Source: a virus. Taken from it: a stretch of DNA of 64,000 nucleotides. Position 1 is the first letter of the stretch. Each line of letters opens with the position of its first letter. The notes under the pieces are model-generated. The model was not told the DNA's origin. It made no database searches and worked only from the letters and a program-made list of their open reading frames with translations. The stretch covers positions 46,368 to 110,367 of the IMG/VR virus record IMGVR_UViG_3300044614_002617; one strand, 5' to 3'. Positions 7,501-15,777 of this stretch are shown here, one piece after another. The translations under genes and the position numbers were made by a program.

Positions 7501-9500
7501 ATCCGATTATTGATCAGATTAGTCCGTACAACGTAGATAAAACACTAAAAATTAACAGTACGGCAGCATTAAAAATTCCTGCTGGAACCGACGCACAGCG
7601 AGCTGCGTTTACTGCAGAAGACGGAATGGTTAGGTACAATACAACAAGTAATTTTTTTGAAGGTCATTCAGGCGGCGGGTGGTCACCGCTAAGCGGAGGA
7701 AAGGTTGTTACCGTATCTTCTTTTACTACTTTATCTAATGAAATTAGATATTTAACAAACACATTTGCGGCACCGTTTGCGGTTACCTTGCCATTTGGCG
7801 TTTTAAATTCAAGAATTGAAATCAAAGATTCTACATATACATGGAAAAACAACAACCTAACTGTTATCCCTGCATCGGGGCAAAGGATCGATGGGTTTGC
7901 GATCGATGAGCATTTAGTTTGCGATGTTGACGGTGGATGGATTACCCTAGATTGGGATTCTGCTAACTCTCGATGGAATCTTTCAACCAACGCAATTGTT
8001 GACCTAAACGACACATACGCGACTGAGAGTTATGCCGGTATTGTTAGCACAGGGATTCAAACTTTTGCAGGCACAAAGACTTTTAACGATGGAATTGTGC
8101 TAAAAACAAATACAACTCCTGCGATTGCTCCCGCAGATGGGATTCAGGTTTACGCCAAAAATGATAACAAACTATACACGCTTAACTCTTTGGGTATTGA
8201 GCAGGCGGTTGGTTCCGGCGGATCTGTACTGTCTATTTCTCAAGCCGCACATGGTTTTACATTTAACGATATCGGTCGTCCCTTGTATCTTAACGGTTCA
8301 GTATATGCTTTTGCGCAAGCTGATACTGAAGCAAAAGCCGAAGTTGCTGCTCTGCTTAGTCGCGTTGTTGATGTTGATAATTTTGAAATTTGTCTTGGCG
8401 GGGAAGTGTCACCAGTTGGCGCAAACTTGATCGTCGGTGGCGGCGCTCTTACACCCGGAGAAGTGTATTTCCTCTCCGCATCCGAAGCTGGTAAGATTTC
8501 AACTACTCCACCTTCTGTTGTAGGTCAAATTTCCAAGCCCGTTGGTATTGCCCGAACTACGACTGAGCTTGATTTCTTCAATATGACCGGTTCTACAGTT
8601 GGCGGCACAAACGTATACACGCAGATTGGCCTTACTAATAACGCGGTTACAACCATTCAAAATGCTTCGGCTTATGACAGCGTTGAGCTTTCTGGTTGGG
8701 TTTATGTTAACGCAACTGTTAAATATCGTTTTGCTATCAAAGTTCAGGTAACTAAAAAGGGCGATAATACTAATTATTTGGTAAGCTTCCAACATTCCGG
8801 TGACACTCCACCGTCTGGATTTGACGTTGACGCTACGGCGGCTGGTCTTGTGCAAGTCACATTACCCTCAATTGCCGGATTCACGTCTGCAGTTATTCAG
8901 TTTAATCTAAATGGCCCTGCGGTTGGCGCTAGCTTGCCGTTGCAAATCGAATCAACTAATGTAAGTTTTAGTACGGTACAGGCTAAAGATAGTACCGGTA
9001 TTGCCTTTAAAAATTCATCCGGAACCACGGTCGCAACCTTAAATAATAGCGGCCATTTACTTTTGCCAAAAATTCCAGCGTTTTATGCATGGCGGCCTGG
9101 TGGCAATCAATCGACTTTAACGGGTGCGTTTGGAACGATTGCGCCCGTATTTAACACAACAAGAGTAAATGTTGATAACTGTTATAACACAACAAATGGT
9201 CGTTTTACCGCACCAGTTGCGGGTATTTATGAATTCCAGTTTGGCATTACCGCAAGATGGGTGTCTGCGGTAGGAAATCTAGAACCAACATTCTATGTAG
9301 ATGGTTCAAATGTTTCACCCAGAGGTTGTGGATATACAACATTAACTGCGGTTCAAGACCACGACTTTATGCATGTTTATGTAATGGTATCGCTCAATGC
9401 CGGACAATACGTTCAGTGCGGAATTCATGCTTGCTCCGCAGGTGTTGATTACTACTATGGTGAAAATTTAGCGTATTTTTCTGGTAAATTAATAGGTTAA
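4593..9500 (+). CDS. Large modular tail fibre with C-terminal C1q-like domain (1635 aa)
   Basis: The longest protein in the window. Near-identical internal segments recur: DADVDAAAAIQGTKI, DFGSQDITTTG and SQSFSGDKTFTG-type motifs mark repeated beta modules along the shaft, and a T-V-N-L-G-T-G-S run near 800-870 looks like a beta-helical stretch. Residues about 1245-1465 match a module also present in the 743-residue fibre at 18277 (VAxLLxR, GEVSxV, ISKPVGI, TPPxGFxxD). The last 140 residues have the C1q/TNF jelly-roll signature FTAPVAGIYEFQFGI and end YFSGKLIG, as expected for a trimeric receptor-binding tip. It opens an operon with its own promoter and is followed by several smaller C1q-like proteins. 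The role as tail fibre is an inference from family and context. No chaperone domain is seen in it. Confidence 0.85.
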   Translation: MSEILHKDLIGEDIHELRIAIGSSAPSSMPLFVGQGYYDIVNKKFYVSQGTATISDWVTTEIPPFLAFMDTRTITWTSNTAGNQITYSANVEEAELILTSENVTDFSNAVLTIPQIVSLLADQHTRLIMRTGGEPQPTVWNPVYFNGLELDSDSQKIRLSQDLSDIGTPTFNEVTLTVRAKTPILTLTPDGVPASASLYLDADKGMVARGYAGSTSSFTLQNEAGTDVLNNPVGSNQLIAPSLAAGAGASGVVHSNANGLLSASKIVDADVDAAAAIQGTKIVPDFGSQDITTTGSIFVDTIESNTDDIGILTGNANKNISIGTGSGYNTITLGGINSTVNISGATYTTPIEYVSEDKNIVVNFNASGQDSQDSGVYVQEEYAGAHIDLLDVTWQSGNTVRYAVDGAGSGVDGLTAGEYIRVTGFVNSQNNGTFKALTVDPAYIDAINPKRTDASLDETGVAASSAARLLLNGYVHVGSTRMSWEVRAPAHLGIIELKPQAVAKTLLLTSESADNVTVKFNTNLTIDQDLQKTSAVEFSELTVSDLTTGVLHADVDGKVSSSLIVNADVDGAAAIAGTKIVPDFGSQDITTTGHSSSASVKITGTEPVGGANLFSSPSNGLVVRGIAGTGSQFKFISDLGVNLVTISDTSVTLHNLTSGLVKSSAGVLSSSLLVDADVDAAANIQGSKIEAASATNAGAVTTSSQSFSGDKTFTGSLTFSSFATAGVVHNDEYGLLSTSLIMNADVDPMAAISASKIANQPAGNIAATDVQSAINEIDTDKVAKAGDSMTGNLSFSSNFGIESSAALSTLNVGTAPNTSVLNLGTGSSTNVINLGTGSGVTTINIGGAGDTINITGTLNSVNVTDMDVTDKNITLNKQGALASGDGAGLNIEENAVIAGYAKVINSRTSWGFKAPANQGEVQLTPPVGSYIAEFKIPALTASAVYTFPAATDTLVGRNSTDSLSNKTLLDPIIDQISPYNVDKTLKINSTAALKIPAGTDAQRAAFTAEDGMVRYNTTSNFFEGHSGGGWSPLSGGKVVTVSSFTTLSNEIRYLTNTFAAPFAVTLPFGVLNSRIEIKDSTYTWKNNNLTVIPASGQRIDGFAIDEHLVCDVDGGWITLDWDSANSRWNLSTNAIVDLNDTYATESYAGIVSTGIQTFAGTKTFNDGIVLKTNTTPAIAPADGIQVYAKNDNKLYTLNSLGIEQAVGSGGSVLSISQAAHGFTFNDIGRPLYLNGSVYAFAQADTEAKAEVAALLSRVVDVDNFEICLGGEVSPVGANLIVGGGALTPGEVYFLSASEAGKISTTPPSVVGQISKPVGIARTTTELDFFNMTGSTVGGTNVYTQIGLTNNAVTTIQNASAYDSVELSGWVYVNATVKYRFAIKVQVTKKGDNTNYLVSFQHSGDTPPSGFDVDATAAGLVQVTLPSIAGFTSAVIQFNLNGPAVGASLPLQIESTNVSFSTVQAKDSTGIAFKNSSGTTVATLNNSGHLLLPKIPAFYAWRPGGNQSTLTGAFGTIAPVFNTTRVNVDNCYNTTNGRFTAPVAGIYEFQFGITARWVSAVGNLEPTFYVDGSNVSPRGCGYTTLTAVQDHDFMHVYVMVSLNAGQYVQCGIHACSAGVDYYYGENLAYFSGKLIG

Positions 9501-9511
9501 CGGAGTAAAAC

Positions 9512-9964
9512 ATGGCAAAAACTACATTAATAGAAAAAGGCCAAATACTCCAATGCGCATATTATGGGGAGTTTAACGGCAGCGGTTCTAACAACAACTG
9601 GTCTTTGGTTTTAGGAACTGCGGCATTCACTCCAAGAAAAGCAAATTCTCAAATCTTAATAATGTACAACGGTACTCTTTATAACAACTCAACGCCATCC
9701 TCCGCAGGTGGTGGAGCGCGATTAAAAAGAAATGGAGTTGTGATTCAGTCTGCTCAAAATGCGGATGGTGGAGGAACATCGCCATATGCAATGTATGCTT
9801 CTGGGTTGGGTAATATGGCTACGAGACTTCATTACCAATACTTAGATACACCAAATACAACATCATCAATTAATTATTCAATAGAAGTATGTTCATATAC
9901 TTCACCTGGTTCATCATTTACTGCGTTTGGTTGGTCAGTAGTGATAATGGAGATAGCGGGGTAA
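9512..9964 (+). CDS. Small fibre-tip protein, beta-rich
   Basis: A 150-residue protein starting MAKTTLIEKGQILQ. It is rich in Gly, Asn, Ser and Thr with alternating hydrophobics, and closes with a strand SFTAFGWSVVIMEIAG that resembles the last strand of a jelly-roll tip domain. The gene starts 11 bases after the large fibre, with CGGAG as ribosome site, and the next gene starts with a similar MAKxxLI sequence, so the two may be distant duplicates. A small tip or accessory fibre protein is likely; no enzyme motif is present. Confidence 0.65.
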   Translation: MAKTTLIEKGQILQCAYYGEFNGSGSNNNWSLVLGTAAFTPRKANSQILIMYNGTLYNNSTPSSAGGGARLKRNGVVIQSAQNADGGGTSPYAMYASGLGNMATRLHYQYLDTPNTTSSINYSIEVCSYTSPGSSFTAFGWSVVIMEIAG

Positions 9965-9966
9965 GT

Positions 9967-10431
9967 ATGGCAAAAGTACCATTAATACAAAGCAGTTATC
10001 CAGTTTTCCCTGAACGACCATCATTTTTTATAGGTTGGCCTGGGGCAATGTCCTTAACTGGAACCGCTGCTCTTCCTCCTACGGGAGGAACGGTAAAATT
10101 TAATAATGGCTCTCATTTTAATACGTCAACAATGCGATTTACTTGCCCTGTTGCTGGGCTGTATTTAATAGGTGCAAGCTATTTGCGACAAAATGCAAAC
10201 AATGTTGTAGTTCGCATGAATGCTTTTAAAAATGGAACTAATGAAAACCAACAATTGCGTTCTACTGAAGCATATACTGGTTTTAATTATACAGCTGGAC
10301 AATGGTGGTTATTAAGAGCAAACATCGGAGATATTTTAGATGTTAGGATTTCTGCAGATTCAGCAACAACTTTATATGCAGATGGTGGTAATGGTGAATA
10401 TAATTGGATTTGTGGATATTTAGTGGGGTAA
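9967..10431 (+). CDS. C1q-like small fibre-tip protein
   Basis: The open frame extends upstream to 9889, but the preferred start is the ATG at 9967: it directly follows the previous stop and gives MAKVPLIQ, parallel to MAKTTLI in the neighbour. The 154 residues include MRFTCPVAGLYLIGASY, the core C1q strand pair, then a jelly-roll-like series ending YNWICGYLVG. The pattern matches the C-terminal domain of the large fibre at 4593. It is probably a receptor-binding tip or head subunit. Binding target cannot be read from the sequence. Confidence 0.7.
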   Translation: MAKVPLIQSSYPVFPERPSFFIGWPGAMSLTGTAALPPTGGTVKFNNGSHFNTSTMRFTCPVAGLYLIGASYLRQNANNVVVRMNAFKNGTNENQQLRSTEAYTGFNYTAGQWWLLRANIGDILDVRISADSATTLYADGGNGEYNWICGYLVG

Positions 10432-10434
10432 TAT

Positions 10435-11142
10435 ATGTCATCGTCAGTAATTAAACAACAATCTTCGGGTATTGCGACAGAAACGCAAAGTGGACTAGTT
10501 AGCACTGATACACAATCGTTCGGTGGCGACAAAACGTTTGCGGGCACTAAAGTAGTGGTAAATGGCAATGTTGGAGTGGGCACTGCAACGCCGGGCGCTA
10601 AAATGCAACTTTCCGCAGGAGATGCTTCGTATGCTTGGTACGGCCCAAATACAACATGGGGTGGATTTCTTATAGTTGGTGCATGTCCGAATCAAGTTAC
10701 TACACTTAAAGCACAAATCATTTCAACCGATGGCAATATGCATTTAGACTCAGCAACATCAAAAAGTGCTTATATAAATTATTACTCACAAGGCAATACA
10801 TATATTAATGGGCAAGCCGGAAATGTTGGAATAGGAACATTAACGCCTAGTTATAAGTTACATGTGAACGGTTCTGGATTTTTTAGTTCAAGCGTTTTTT
10901 GTAATAAAGGTGGATTTTCAAGCGGAGATGGAAACTATCTTAACGGATTAGACGGATTCTACGGTTCAAGTTACGATGGTTATTATCTTATGAATCGACC
11001 AGGATTTAGCAGTGCATTTTGGCAACATGACCATGGTGGTTCTACTGGAACTATTCAATGGGCAACTTCGTACGGTCAAGCTTTATATAGAAGAAATCGA
11101 ACTGATAATAATACTTGGACAGCATGGAGGCAGGTTGACTAA
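10435..11142 (+). CDS. Short tail fibre with GDKTFAG repeat and knob-like C-terminus
   Basis: 235 residues. The first 38 (MSSSVIKQQSSGIATETQSG, then TQSFGGDKTFAG) are nearly the same as in the fibre at 11515 and resemble internal repeats of the 1635-residue fibre. Two NVGIGTxTP motifs, typical of phage fibre shafts, follow at about 42-48 and 133-138. The end NTWTAWRQVD is typical of pyocin-knob type tips. Its stop overlaps the start of the next gene (TAATG). It is likely an alternative or accessory receptor-binding fibre. Confidence 0.75.
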   Translation: MSSSVIKQQSSGIATETQSGLVSTDTQSFGGDKTFAGTKVVVNGNVGVGTATPGAKMQLSAGDASYAWYGPNTTWGGFLIVGACPNQVTTLKAQIISTDGNMHLDSATSKSAYINYYSQGNTYINGQAGNVGIGTLTPSYKLHVNGSGFFSSSVFCNKGGFSSGDGNYLNGLDGFYGSSYDGYYLMNRPGFSSAFWQHDHGGSTGTIQWATSYGQALYRRNRTDNNTWTAWRQVD

Positions 11143-11489
11143 TGATCTTATATTTAAACATTAAAGAAAACAGAATAGAAGCCATCTTAAAACGTCCAGA
11201 CCCTAACAACCCCTTTAAACCATATTGTAAGGAGTTAGAACTTCCTGATGATTTTAATATTCAAGTTGAATATTTAAATGCTGAGGGGGAATCTCGCCTT
11301 AGGGAAATGACGGTCGAAGAGTTAGAAACTGCGTTGAGCTACAGAGAACGAAGATATAATAATTATCCAAAACTTGCAGAACAGATGGATATGCTTTGGC
11401 ATGCTATGGACAAAGGGGAATTACCCAAGGTTGAATCTTTTTACAATGCTATTAAACAAGTTAAAGAACAATTTCCTAAAGATAACTAA
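11142..11489 (+). CDS. Small fibre-associated protein, possible fibre chaperone
   Basis: 115 residues. The C-terminal part YPKLAEQMDMLWHAMDKGEL followed by FYNAIKQVKEQFPK matches a short helical motif (YPxxxEQLDxLW, then KxxIxxVKxxYP) that I know from many phage proteins encoded next to tail fibres. Some of those are annotated as fibre assembly proteins, though the biochemical role is not settled. It sits between two short fibres and is coupled to the first by a one-base overlap. No transmembrane segment or enzyme motif is seen. Confidence 0.65.
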   Translation: MILYLNIKENRIEAILKRPDPNNPFKPYCKELELPDDFNIQVEYLNAEGESRLREMTVEELETALSYRERRYNNYPKLAEQMDMLWHAMDKGELPKVESFYNAIKQVKEQFPKDN

Positions 11490-11514
11490 TTTTGGACTAT
11501 TTGTGGAGTAAGAA

Positions 11515-12459
11515 ATGTCATCCTCGGTAATATCTCAACAATCCTTAGGGCTAGCGACCGAGACTCAGAGCGGATTGGTTGGTACTGGGACACAATCGTT
11601 CAGTGGGGATAAGACGTTTGCCGGCGCGTATACTGTTAGGGCAATTCAGCAGGTGGGCGTGCCAAATATAGGAACGCACGCAGGATATCTTATACTTGCA
11701 AAAGCGTATGTAAGCGGATTGCAAGAAGTTTCTGAAATTACAGGAACATTTTTGTTAAGCAGAGGTGGCACCGGAACCGGCAACAGAGGAGACACTTATA
11801 CAGTTGTATCAAGATCGGCATACAATGGAGAGGGCTTAACTGTTCAGGTTTCAGTTGCGGGTAATCGTTTTTTTGTGAGAACAGTCAAGGTTACTTACCA
11901 AGGAACGATATACCATGCAATAGAAACTACTGTAACTGGGGGCGAACCAAATAATGGCATTTCATTCCAAGGTGTTATCAAAAATGCAACCCCGATTTAT
12001 GTAGATGCTACATATGTTTCAAGTATTTCTGCCTTTGGAAACTTTACGATTTTAGAAAACGGAATACTTCAAAAACCTCAAACTCCGTCTTTTAGTGGTT
12101 CGTTTTCTACATATACATCGAATACGTCAAATTATAACCCCAACCTAGCGACTTCTTTTAATGTTGGATTTGCTGTAAATGCTGGGCAATCTAGGATTAC
12201 GGTTCCAGTTGCAGGAAAATATTTTGTTCAGGCTCAGCAGCTTGTAAATACCGTTGGAACAAGTGTTTATTTACATATAAGGAAAAATTCAAACACAGTA
12301 AGATATGCGTATAGCAATAATGACGATACATACGACATGAACGTGTCTGCTATGGTAGATTGTGCAGCAAACGATTATATTGATTTTTATTATTCTGGAA
12401 CGACAACATATTCGTGGGCAGACCCTCACTCCGGTGTTATTTGCTATTTAATAGGATAA
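11515..12459 (+). CDS. Tail fibre with C1q-like tip
   Basis: 314 residues. The N-terminal 38 residues (MSSSVISQQSLGLATETQSG, then GDKTFAG) match those of the fibre at 10435, so the attachment region is shared while the rest differs. The middle has a beta-rich region with GTGTGNRGDTYTVVS. The C-terminal 130 residues show the C1q/TNF layout, with ITVPVAGKYFVQAQQLV and the final strand HSGVICYLIG. Shared start plus different tip suggests that tip domains are exchanged on a fixed base. Confidence 0.75.
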   Translation: MSSSVISQQSLGLATETQSGLVGTGTQSFSGDKTFAGAYTVRAIQQVGVPNIGTHAGYLILAKAYVSGLQEVSEITGTFLLSRGGTGTGNRGDTYTVVSRSAYNGEGLTVQVSVAGNRFFVRTVKVTYQGTIYHAIETTVTGGEPNNGISFQGVIKNATPIYVDATYVSSISAFGNFTILENGILQKPQTPSFSGSFSTYTSNTSNYNPNLATSFNVGFAVNAGQSRITVPVAGKYFVQAQQLVNTVGTSVYLHIRKNSNTVRYAYSNNDDTYDMNVSAMVDCAANDYIDFYYSGTTTYSWADPHSGVICYLIG

Positions 12460-12472
12460 AAAGGAGAATAAT

Positions 12473-12727
12473 ATGCAGGACATAACAATAAGTCTCACGG
12501 AAACCGAGTTCAAAGCGTTGAATGTGGCAGCTCTTTCGCCTCAAGAGTGGGCTAAAAACGCCGTCAAGAGCCGTGCCCAAATCGCGATCGATGAAATTGT
12601 TCAATTGTGTGTCGCAAAAAGTCTTGAAGAACAGGTACAGATTCCTAGTTCCAAAGAAGAAATTGTAGACTTGGCAATCGCTAAGGGATGGGTTAAGATA
12701 GCTTCATCGGAGGTGTCAAATGGCTGA
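12473..12727 (+). CDS. Small tail-fibre-neighbour protein (84 aa)
   Basis: The product ITISLTETEFKALNVAALSP, then EWAKNAVKSRAQIAIDEI, matches a small helical family I recognise from phages near tail-fibre genes (LTxTExKALxxxAxSPxEW, then RAxIAxDEI). No function is established to my knowledge. It has a good AAGGAG ribosome site and overlaps the next gene by eight bases. A fibre assembly or chaperone role is only suggested by position. Confidence 0.65.
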   Translation: MQDITISLTETEFKALNVAALSPQEWAKNAVKSRAQIAIDEIVQLCVAKSLEEQVQIPSSKEEIVDLAIAKGWVKIASSEVSNG

Positions 12728-13115
12728 TTTAAGTACAATTGCTACGGCTGGTAGAGATTTTCAAGATGGTGGATTTAAAATCAATTATGGCGTATATAGC
12801 CCTACCGTAACTACCGTTTCTGGAATTGCAAACGCAAATTTTGGCAACTCCTTTAGAGATATGAGAACTGGGAACAGAACCATTAATGTTCATAATCTCA
12901 AAGATGGACAATCTTTAACAATTTTGGTTCAGGGCGCACTGAACAATGTTATTACAATAGCTGTGTTTAGCGATGCGGGAGTCACTTCCGTTCCCGTAAA
13001 ATACGGAGCAGGACAAAGCGGCACCATGGCATCCGCCTACTCGCTTTTTACCGTTTATCGTGTTGGGGGGGATTTAAATTTTGCAGTGATTGGGCCAATT
13101 CACGGGATATCGTAA
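12720..13115 (+). CDS. Small beta-rich fibre module protein, paralogue of the 24345 gene
   Basis: 131 residues, closely related along its length to the 139-residue product at 24345: shared strings include INYGVxSPTV, VHNxKDGQSxTILVQGAxN, GQxGxMASAxSLFTV and a final HGIS. The second half also matches the C-terminus of the 743-residue fibre at 18277 (SNLTDGQTININVQGANGNVI, ending HGFG). So this is a free-standing version of a fibre end domain. In both locations it directly precedes a glycine-rich protein, so the pair has been duplicated as a unit. Confidence 0.7.
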   Translation: MADLSTIATAGRDFQDGGFKINYGVYSPTVTTVSGIANANFGNSFRDMRTGNRTINVHNLKDGQSLTILVQGALNNVITIAVFSDAGVTSVPVKYGAGQSGTMASAYSLFTVYRVGGDLNFAVIGPIHGIS

Positions 13116-13116
13116 T

Positions 13117-14511
13117 ATGTTTTTTAATAATGCCGTTGGTGTGCTAGCAACACAAAAAGCAACTGAAACAGAAGAAAAAATTACATCTTCTATAACAAAA
13201 ACAATGACATCCGCATACGTACCTCAAAGTATTAAAGTTTGGGGCACTGGCGGGGGAGCCGGTGGAGCCAATGGAGCAAATGGGGCAAATGGTAATACCG
13301 GCGGCTCAGGAGTAAACGGAGGTACCGGTATAGCTGGATCCGGAGACAGCGGAGGTCGTGGCTGGTCGAGCGGCGGATACGGTTACGGTGGAGCCGGCGG
13401 AGCTGGCGGAGCCGCTGGCAACGGAGGAGCAGGCGGAGCCGGTGGAGCAGGCGGAGCAGGCGGTGGAAAAGGATCCGGAAATTTAAATAATTACATTTCT
13501 GAAAATTACAATACATATGATTTTTTTTCTGATTTTATTGGCGGGGTTGATATCGCAATTGTTGTTGGAAACGGAGGGAACGCTCAAACAAACGGAAGTT
13601 CATCTGGCCTAAGTGTTAATGGGGTTCAAAAAATTATGTATTCAGGTGGGCTCATAAACCAATCACCTGGAACGCCGGGAGCAAACGGAACAAACGGTAC
13701 GGCTGGCAGCGGCGGAGCCGGTGGAGCCGGGGGTGCGCTCGTCGGAGGATCTGGAGTAAATGGCGGAGGCGCAGGAGGAGGAAGTGGCGGAGCTGGTGGC
13801 AGCGGACGAGGAGCCGGTGGAACCGGGGGCGCCGGTGGGATTGGTGGAAGCAAGAACATTGGTTTCGTCTTAAATGGTATAGAATACGGAACCGGGGGCG
13901 CCGGTGGTAACGGGGGCGCCGGTGGTAACGGTGGAATTGGTGGACTTGGTGGAAATGGCGGAAATGGCGGAAATGGTTATGGAGGGGGAGGCGGAGGACA
14001 GTCTGTTTATCAAACAGACTTTTGGTACTCTTACGCTGGAAACTCCGGAGGTTGGGGCTGGGGCGGCGGCGGCGGTAGCGGGGCGGCTGATATCTTCGCA
14101 GCTTTACCTGGAGGAAACGGAGGCTCTTCGGTAAATGGATACAGTGGAGGAGCCGGAGGTGTGCTTCCGCCTAGTAGTTATGGAGGGGGAAGCGGAGGCG
14201 GCGGCGGTGCCGGCTCCGGCGGAAATGGCGGTGGCGGTGGCGTTGGGTATTATTCAGGAGATGTGTACTATCCGGGCGGCGGAGGCGGCGGTGGCTGGGG
14301 CGGCGGAGGAAATGGCGGACGAGGGCAAGGATATTTGGGGCCATACTCCGGGGGCTCAGAAAGCGGCTATGGCGGAAGCGGTGGAGGATACGGAGGAGCA
14401 GGCGGAGCCGGGGGTGCTTCTGGTGGGGCAGGAACATCCGGAACTGCCGGTCAAGCTGGACAAGCTGGCAAAAATGGCATAATAATTATTAGATATAAAG
14501 TGTTTGAGTAG
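13117..14511 (+). CDS. Glycine-rich adhesin-like protein (copy 1)
   Basis: I place the start at the ATG at 13117 (MFFNNAVG) rather than an upstream TTG at 13090, because it sits just past the stop of the preceding gene and aligns with the start of the paralogue at 24776. After a short beta segment (SAYVPQSIKVWGTGGGAGG) nearly the whole protein is Gly-rich, with GGAGGxGG and GGNGG repeats broken by three short non-Gly islands such as NNYISENYNTYDFFSDFIGG. The end is GQAGQAGKNGIIIIRYK. This is the layout of phage glycine-rich adhesins, where Gly-rich strands can pack as polyglycine II helices (as in the gp38 adhesin of phage S16) and the islands bind receptor. 464 residues. Confidence 0.75.
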   Translation: MFFNNAVGVLATQKATETEEKITSSITKTMTSAYVPQSIKVWGTGGGAGGANGANGANGNTGGSGVNGGTGIAGSGDSGGRGWSSGGYGYGGAGGAGGAAGNGGAGGAGGAGGAGGGKGSGNLNNYISENYNTYDFFSDFIGGVDIAIVVGNGGNAQTNGSSSGLSVNGVQKIMYSGGLINQSPGTPGANGTNGTAGSGGAGGAGGALVGGSGVNGGGAGGGSGGAGGSGRGAGGTGGAGGIGGSKNIGFVLNGIEYGTGGAGGNGGAGGNGGIGGLGGNGGNGGNGYGGGGGGQSVYQTDFWYSYAGNSGGWGWGGGGGSGAADIFAALPGGNGGSSVNGYSGGAGGVLPPSSYGGGSGGGGGAGSGGNGGGGGVGYYSGDVYYPGGGGGGGWGGGGNGGRGQGYLGPYSGGSESGYGGSGGGYGGAGGAGGASGGAGTSGTAGQAGQAGKNGIIIIRYKVFE

Positions 14512-14529
14512 AAACTAGAATACAAAAAT

Positions 14530-14558
14530 TTGACTTTAAAAAAACTGTTTTGTAAAAT
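14530..14558 (+). promoter_or_regulatory. Sigma70-like promoter TTGACT-17-TAAAAT
   Basis: TTGACT and TAAAAT are 17 bases apart, 18 bases before the ATG at 14577. A TTTGGAGG ribosome site follows the -10 closely, so the leader is very short. Confidence 0.7.
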
Positions 14559-14576
14559 TTTTTTGGAGGTTCTTAT

Positions 14577-15311
14577 ATGTCAGATATTATTGTAAGAAAT
14601 GCTGGCACAGCCGTTTCTACTATTCTAGAAACAATTAAGCCAATGTCGGTCATCAAAAAAGAAGATCAGCAGTTTCTTGTTGAGCATAAAGAGCATTTTG
14701 CTCAGGTATTTGAAAAAACGCACATCTGGAGAACAGACACACAAAAGCTTTCAATTGTTTCGGATAGCTATCACCCAACTCTACACTCTAAGTTTCATCA
14801 AGCAATTCTAGAACAAAAAGTTCAATTAGACCAGACTTTCTATTTGGCAAAAGATTTTGAAATGAAAAAAATTGAAATTGAAGAACTAATGCTAGATCTA
14901 GAGGATCTGGGCGATACCGCTAGGGACGAACTTAAAAGACGTAAATTTGAAATTGAACTTCAGTTTAAAAAGTATGAACTAGATCAAATGGTTATTTCCA
15001 TGAATTATAGAATGGCGGAAGTAAAAGGTTGGCAAAAAATTCAAGAAGATCTTTTAATTAAACTGCGAGAATCGGGAATGGACGAGGAAACAATTTGGAG
15101 CAAAGACGCTGGAGAGGTGGAGTCAATGTTCTTTGGTACACTTACTCGCTTGCAGGGTCTGGCCAAAACAACGGACGGTGCCGAAGCAAATAACCTAATA
15201 GCTTTGGCTCAGTTTTACGTACAAAAAGTTCAAGAAAGTGGAAGACTTCCGGAATTAAAAAAGAAATGCAATAAGGCTCAACTGGACTCTCTTAAATTTT
15301 TAGGATATTAA
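14577..15311 (+). CDS. Unknown helical protein (244 aa)
   Basis: I do not recognise a family. The product is mostly alpha-helical and charged, with probable coiled coil around residues 95-150 (FEMKKIEIEELMLDLEDLGD, then RDELKRRKFEIELQFKKYEL). There is no signal peptide or membrane segment. The gene has its own promoter and a strong GGAGG ribosome site and opens a group of very small genes. Placed between two fibre blocks, it might be a structural or assembly factor, but the sequence gives no direct evidence. Confidence 0.6.
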   Translation: MSDIIVRNAGTAVSTILETIKPMSVIKKEDQQFLVEHKEHFAQVFEKTHIWRTDTQKLSIVSDSYHPTLHSKFHQAILEQKVQLDQTFYLAKDFEMKKIEIEELMLDLEDLGDTARDELKRRKFEIELQFKKYELDQMVISMNYRMAEVKGWQKIQEDLLIKLRESGMDEETIWSKDAGEVESMFFGTLTRLQGLAKTTDGAEANNLIALAQFYVQKVQESGRLPELKKKCNKAQLDSLKFLGY

Positions 15312-15350
15312 TATTAAAGTTCTTGCAACAAAAGACGATAAGATTTATGG

Positions 15351-15375
15351 TAAGCATGGGAGGTTCTCATGCTTA
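15351..15375 (+). promoter_or_regulatory. Hairpin enclosing the ribosome site and start of a tiny gene
   Basis: TAAGCATG pairs perfectly with CATGCTTA (8 bp). The loop holds GGGAGG and the 3' arm holds the ATG at 15369, so folding would hide both. A run of eight T follows a few bases later, so the same element could act as a weak terminator. Confidence 0.5.
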
Positions 15376-15437
15376 TTAGCTTTTTTTTAATTATTTTGAT
15401 GGCTTACGTATTCGCCAGAACAGGGAGAACTTTATGA
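15369..15437 (+). CDS. Tiny membrane peptide (22 aa)
   Basis: MLISFFLIILMAYVFARTGR plus two residues: one hydrophobic helix and a basic tail. A GGGAGG ribosome site lies six bases upstream, and the stop overlaps the next start as ATGA, which suggests translational coupling. It could be a leader peptide for the following gene rather than a functional product. Confidence 0.4.
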   Translation: MLISFFLIILMAYVFARTGRTL

Positions 15438-15622
15438 AAATGATTTATACACTAATGGATTACGAAAACGGTAAACTAAACGCAGAAGAAACAATTAAAT
15501 TGTTTCAGAATTTGATTGACAGTGGGCTTATTTTTGGTCTGCAGGGTCATTATTTGGAAGTAGCTAGAGATTTGGTAGAAGCTGGCTTGGTTAATCTCAC
15601 AACTGCTGACATTGAGGAGTGA
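15434..15622 (+). CDS. Small conserved phage protein, DUF7417-like
   Basis: 62 residues. The string MDYENGKLNAEETIKLFQNL followed by IDSGL and LQGHYLEVARDLVEAG matches a small phage protein family (DUF7417-like: MDYExGxLxxxExxxLFQxLIxxGxxxxLQGxYxRxAxxLIxxG) seen in many tailed phages and some bacteria. The function is unknown. It overlaps the preceding tiny gene (ATGA) and leads a series of small, tightly spaced genes. Confidence 0.75.
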   Translation: MKMIYTLMDYENGKLNAEETIKLFQNLIDSGLIFGLQGHYLEVARDLVEAGLVNLTTADIEE

Positions 15623-15624
15623 TT

Positions 15625-15777
15625 ATGGTAATGGAAATGTTTGTTAATAGAATTTTAAATATCTTGCTAAATAAAAATACACTTATTCATACAACAAAAG
15701 AAATAGCAGAAGCTCAAAACATGGCTCGCCGAGCAATTGCTACCTATGAGGCGGTTGTTACAGGGAATATCTTATGA
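15625..15777 (+). CDS. Unknown 50-aa protein
   Basis: MVMEMFVNRILNILLNKNTL and onwards, ending AIATYEAVVTGNIL. It is helical, amphipathic and unassigned. It begins two bases after the preceding stop, with GAGGAG as ribosome site, and its stop overlaps the next ATG (ATGA). Tight coupling on both sides supports a real gene. Confidence 0.55.
   Translation: MVMEMFVNRILNILLNKNTLIHTTKEIAEAQNMARRAIATYEAVVTGNIL

Noticed and set aside
9889-9966. Upstream extension of the C1q-like protein to 9889
   Set aside because: The extra residues overlap the preceding gene in another frame; the start at 9967 gives MAKVPLIQ, parallel to the neighbour MAKTTLI.
13090-13116. TTG start at 13090 for the glycine-rich protein
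   Set aside because: It lies inside the preceding gene without a ribosome site, while the ATG at 13117 aligns with the start of the paralogue.
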